Source of the DNA: an uncultured Victivallales bacterium
GTDB lineage: Bacteria > Verrucomicrobiota > Lentisphaeria > Victivallales > UBA1829
Reading direction: 5' to 3'
DNA length: 26,703 bases
Assembly: GCA_934644965.1 (NCBI GenBank)
Contig: CAKUDG010000034.1
Coordinates: 1 to 26,703 of the forward strand
Shown here piece by piece: positions 24,601 through 26,703 of this stretch; positions within the stretch are counted from its first letter, which is position 1, and each line of letters starts with the position of its first letter. The notes beneath the pieces are model-generated. The model saw only the letters and a program-made list of their open reading frames with translations, had not been told where the DNA came from and made no database searches. Both the position numbers and the translations under genes were made by a program.

Positions 24601-24744
24601 AAGTACATTCCGCTTGTCAAGGCGGATATGAGCGACGAGGATGTCAAAAAAGTCTTTTCCGAAGCGGTCCCCGGCTGGAAGGAAATCCGTTTCAAACTGG
24701 ATGAGATGCGCAGAAAATATCTGGAGGAGAAGTTGAGCCGCTGA
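21610..24744 (+). CDS. Large TPR-like repeat lipoprotein with CBM9-like C-terminal domain
   Basis: A 1044-residue predicted lipoprotein. The start at 21610 gives MNKNTAYVLSAALALSVCGC, a signal peptide with lipobox VCGC and lipidated Cys20; the in-frame ATG at 21583 touches the previous stop and lacks an SD. A Ser/Ala/Pro-rich spacer follows. Residues about 75-650 are helical, TPR-like repeats (for example GKYAEGEKLLKALES, NKYAEALDLNQKILENK, GKYEDSVLAGIAILTQ, RKQAEAIQAYRAILKT). Residues about 760-960 form a beta-rich domain resembling CBM9-like carbohydrate-binding modules (WNGTKTIHGRSTWGNLAFDLT). It is co-transcribed with the GH123-like gene and closed by a terminator. A role as a surface scaffold or glycan-binding partner is inferred; no catalytic motif is recognised. 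Confidence 0.75.
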   Translation: MNKNTAYVLSAALALSVCGCSTQTTSSPADSSSGLSVPGAAASSGSIATFSFSTLPKAPREAISQKTPRKLTPEQQKAESEFNKKLSSARQEINRGKYAEGEKLLKALESDTSVSGSLRLQAMQERVNSLTRQNKYAEALDLNQKILENKDLAPDRLLSVLDAKRVLLERSGKYEDSVLAGIAILTQCPLTPAQEKSQQNSIIHNLARAKHFDAAVSLIREQMADPNCTPEEKVTLYGNIIGHYQTAGSLDKAYAVTQEVLSLPGFTGDAKANMLLRSADILMRMKPPKPADADRIALQITEDDAYSNSARIRALTSMANRVLSDRKAVTEPVISASEKLLGSASLSDLEKARLLEQISKVAKKDSASSGKMLESAQAILALPSPDGASSSANSEMNRIKIAASWTIAEHQALNGKMDEAMKTVRIPLQLKNLSTENVISLQSNIARLYQWQRKQAEAIQAYRAILKTDSSPSTKARVNGLIAKLLLYFNDVEGAAKVYRESGDPLGEANVYQKNGEPEKAREIARKILEDEKQSLKDRSRAYEFFISPDAESRKLMEKYLSLWKSTKPNGYLFFNQLRTAMQYADYGFALRCAEILSDLDSHKKDFFTHLYRVNALAGLGRLAEAGKLAGEEALNPAFKPSERYRLALTSAALLTPEHAGALQKAFKAVDEKSQDRALLSNKEISDAIIKAGRTAMIANKPVVAKDIYKVYESLYVPQEKKRYDVGYSEIPVSGIVAWEALKNQPEKQLMDRSYGGNMDFLVTDVSTGNRGGGIGSAGEDGKAKKRYTEFSALADVNGVHFLFHAYDDRAKEVEARLLGAGSYEIYLAPGTNQPYFCVLPNLQTGDSGLWQTTYNNEHHRRPKLTDGSFRTEHVFTPDGYKTYFFFDWDLFYDKIPDKGDLWDFENIQWGRDGGFSWNGTKTIHGRSTWGNLAFDLTEAQKNAIRRKIIFKALSDYKSEKVTSGRKAGIIDFWRDPELGDPDFYEKVVAPYVAELDKYIPLVKADMSDEDVKKVFSEAVPGWKEIRFKLDEMRRKYLEEKLSR

Positions 24745-24786
24745 GCCGGACGATTTTTTCTCCGGACAACAGTCAGAGACTGAAAA

Positions 24787-24836
24787 CCCCCTCTCTGCCG
24801 ATGAATTTTCCGGCGGGGAGGGGGATTTTGTTTTTT
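24787..24836 (+). terminator. Rho-independent terminator of the GH123-like/lipoprotein operon
   Basis: Arms 24787-24800 and 24811-24824 pair over 14 positions, with two G-U pairs, around a 10-nt loop, followed by ATTTTGTTTTTT. The wobbles make it directional for the plus strand. Confidence 0.9.
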
Positions 24837-24987
24837 CAGTATTTTTTTCTGATTGGAGCGGTAGCTGTGGCGGAAGAATTTCAGAGGGAGTTTCATCCGG
24901 ACAGATCTGAAAAGGCTCAGTTTTCCTGCGTGGCAGGCATTCTCATTTCTTCCTTTTTTTCCTCTTCTCTGAGGAGTCATCCATATT

Positions 24988-26334
24988 CTATTTTGTGAGG
25001 AACTTCAGGAGCTTGAGTCTTTTATCAAGACCGGGAGGATAACGCATGGGCAGGTCGATCCATGCGGCTTTTTCCATGACGGGCTTATAATGAGTGAAGG
25101 TATCGAAACTCCAACGTCCGTGATAGGCGCCCATTCCGCTTGCGCCGACACCGCCGAACGGCATGGATGCGTTGAGCAGATGAGTGATGGTTTCGTTGAC
25201 GCAGACTCCGCCGGATGATGTTTGATTGAGGATCTGATTCAATGCTTTTTTTGCGGAGGAGAAATAATAGAGAGCCAGAGGTTTCGGGCGTTTGTTGATG
25301 AAACGGATGGCTTCCTCGATACAGGAAATGCTGATGACGGGAAGAAGTGGGCCGAAGATTTCCTCCTGCATGAGGGGTTCATCGAGTCTGGGATCGTCGA
25401 TGATGGTGGGTGCGATGAACCTTTTTTCTCTGGAGGAGTCGATATGCCTTCCATCTGCGAGACGGAGGAGCCTGTCGAAATGTTTTTCATTGACGATTTG
25501 AGGGTAATCCTGCGAACGGATGGGGTCGTCTCCGTAGAATTTCCGGATTTGAACACGCATGAGGTCGATGAGTTTCTGGCGGACGGACTCATGAACCAGG
25601 AGATAGTCTGGTGCGACACATGTCTGCCCGGCATTGAGGAATTTTCCCCATACGATGCGTCTTGCGGTCAAAGAAAGATCCGCATCATTATCGACGATGC
25701 ATGGGCTTTTTCCTCCGAGTTCCAAAGTTATGGGTGTGAGGTTTTCAGCGGCGGCGCGAGCGACAGCTTTACCGCCTTCGGTCCCACCAGTATAGAAGAT
25801 GTAATCGAAATGTTCTTTCAGGAGAGCCCTGGATGTTTCGATTCCGCCGATGCAAACGAAAGCCTGGTTGTCAGGGAAGACATTGGAAATGATTTTCTGG
25901 ATGACAGCAGCCGTAGCGGGGGCCTGTTCAGCGGGTTTGAGGACGACACTGTTTCCGGCGGCGATTGCGCCGACGAAAGGGGACATCATGAGCTGAAAGG
26001 GATAGTTCCATGCCGAGAAAATAAGGACAGTCCCATAAGGTTCAGGAGAGATCATTCCTTTTGCGGGCATGTTGAGAGGAGACACTCCGACTTTTCTGAG
26101 TTTTGTCCAGCGGGGGAGTTTTCTTGTGAGCATGGCGATGTCTTCGAGAACGATGGAAGTTTCCGTTGCACATGCTTCGAATTTGGATTTTCCGAGGTCC
26201 TCATAAAGAGCGCGGAAGATTTCCTCTTCATGTGATTTGATGGAGAGAGCGAGATTTTTGAGAGCTGCTATTCTGTCTTTTGTTTCAGGTCTGGGAGATT
26301 TTTTTTGTTTCTGAATGATTTCCTGAATATTCAT
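24988..26334 (-). CDS. Aldehyde dehydrogenase (class 3-like, NAD(P)-dependent)
   Basis: A 448-residue enzyme of the aldehyde dehydrogenase superfamily oxidising aldehydes to acids. Visible motifs are FSAWNYPFQL (cofactor side), YTGGTEGGKAVA, LELGGKSP with general-base Glu205, GQTCVAPDYLLV with catalytic Cys239, QEEIFGPLLPV, and SMPFGGVGASGMGAYHG near the C-terminus. Length fits class 3 or fatty/coniferyl-type enzymes. The ATG at 26334 has GGAG about 11 bases upstream; an in-frame extension to 26409 lacks support. It stands alone, convergent with the lipoprotein operon and divergent from tRNA-Ser. Substrate not determinable; detoxification or fatty aldehyde oxidation are likely options. Confidence 0.93.
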   Translation of the reverse strand: MNIQEIIQKQKKSPRPETKDRIAALKNLALSIKSHEEEIFRALYEDLGKSKFEACATETSIVLEDIAMLTRKLPRWTKLRKVGVSPLNMPAKGMISPEPYGTVLIFSAWNYPFQLMMSPFVGAIAAGNSVVLKPAEQAPATAAVIQKIISNVFPDNQAFVCIGGIETSRALLKEHFDYIFYTGGTEGGKAVARAAAENLTPITLELGGKSPCIVDNDADLSLTARRIVWGKFLNAGQTCVAPDYLLVHESVRQKLIDLMRVQIRKFYGDDPIRSQDYPQIVNEKHFDRLLRLADGRHIDSSREKRFIAPTIIDDPRLDEPLMQEEIFGPLLPVISISCIEEAIRFINKRPKPLALYYFSSAKKALNQILNQTSSGGVCVNETITHLLNASMPFGGVGASGMGAYHGRWSFDTFTHYKPVMEKAAWIDLPMRYPPGLDKRLKLLKFLTK

Positions 26335-26489
26335 GATGAGAACAACTCCGTTTCTGAAGGTGAGGGTGTGGCATGAGAACAAGTTGGGGGGGGAATCTAT
26401 TTCCGGCAAGTAGATTTGTCAAGGGGAGAATCGAGTCTTGGAGTTTATATGGGGGAGAAAAATCCCGGAATATTTTTCGGGGGAGCGCC

Positions 26490-26517
26490 TTGAAAAATAA
26501 GGAAAAAGGAGTACATT
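26490..26517 (+). promoter_or_regulatory. Candidate promoter of tRNA-Ser
   Basis: TTGAAA (26490-26495) and TACATT (26512-26517) are 16 bases apart, ending 30 bases before the tRNA. Further left, GAAAAAT and ATTTTTC form a 7-bp inverted repeat around 26457-26478. Confidence 0.4.
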
Positions 26518-26546
26518 TAAGAAATCGCCGCTGGAATACCTAATAC

Positions 26547-26638
26547 GGAGAGATGCCTGAGTGGCCGAAAGGAACGGTTTGCTAAACCGTCGTACGGGTC
26601 ATACTGTACCGCGGGTTCGAATCCCGCTCTCTCCGCCA
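26547..26638 (+). tRNA. tRNA-Ser (anticodon GCT)
   Basis: The acceptor stem GGAGAGA (26547-26553) pairs with TCTCTCC (26628-26634), followed by discriminator G and an encoded CCA (26636-26638). The anticodon arm is ACGGT-TTGCTAA-ACCGT, giving anticodon GCT for AGC/AGU serine codons. A long variable arm with GTAC arms, typical of serine tRNAs, precedes the T arm GCGGG-TTCGAAT-CCCGC. No gene is seen in 26639-26703. Confidence 0.97.
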
Positions 26639-26703
26639 TTTATTTTTCCCCTTCCGATTTCTGGTAAAAAGAGAATCTTTTATTCAAAAGCGCTAAAAGT
26701 CGT

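Noticed and set aside
1..26703. CRISPR array, insertion sequence or prophage
   Set aside because: No regularly spaced repeats, transposase, integrase or phage structural genes were seen.

Overview
The window reads like a moderately GC-rich chromosomal piece of a Lentisphaerota-type bacterium (Victivallales-like). This is inferred from family content, not from a marker gene. The clues are paired prepilin-like proteins with FTLIELL N-termini and H-X9-DG C-terminal motifs, AraC regulators beside FAD oxidoreductases of the FAD_oxidored type, a GH123/DUF4091-like secreted hydrolase, and an IorAB/phenylacetate-CoA ligase/ACT cluster. No phage, transposon or CRISPR signature is seen.

Layout. (1) 1-752: a terminator from an upstream unit, then bioD (biotin synthesis). 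(2) 753-4656: a promoter with a short leader reading frame and competing hairpins, then three translationally coupled genes: an LpxL-type acyltransferase, rpe, and a fusion of a TIGR01212/MnmL-type radical SAM enzyme with an MnmD-type tRNA methyltransferase. (3) 4795-5926 (minus): a DciA/DUF721 protein and a small secreted or membrane protein, separated by a structured non-coding stretch. (4) 6253-10283 (minus): iorA-iorB-paaK-ACT, an arylpyruvate/arylacetyl-CoA module whose IorA lacks the usual C-terminal ferredoxin domain. (5) 10501-14420 (minus): a two-Rossmann FAD protein with a helical-repeat tail, and its AraC neighbour. (6) 14597-16556 (plus): two tandem prepilin-like genes divergent from that AraC gene. 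(7) 16853-24744: a PocR-AraC regulator divergent from an FAD oxidoreductase, followed by a GH123-like secreted protein and a large repeat lipoprotein with a CBM9-like tail. (8) 24988-26638: an aldehyde dehydrogenase (minus), then tRNA-Ser(GCT) (plus).

How the parts fit. The most informative item is the radical SAM-MnmD fusion. It would place both late steps of mnm5(s2)U34 tRNA modification on one chain, as MnmC does, but with a non-MnmC2 first domain. The ior/paaK/ACT cluster suggests reversible exchange between aryl acids and aromatic 2-oxo or amino acids. Region 7 looks like a regulated surface glycan-use locus. All functions are inferred from motifs read by eye; no database search was run.
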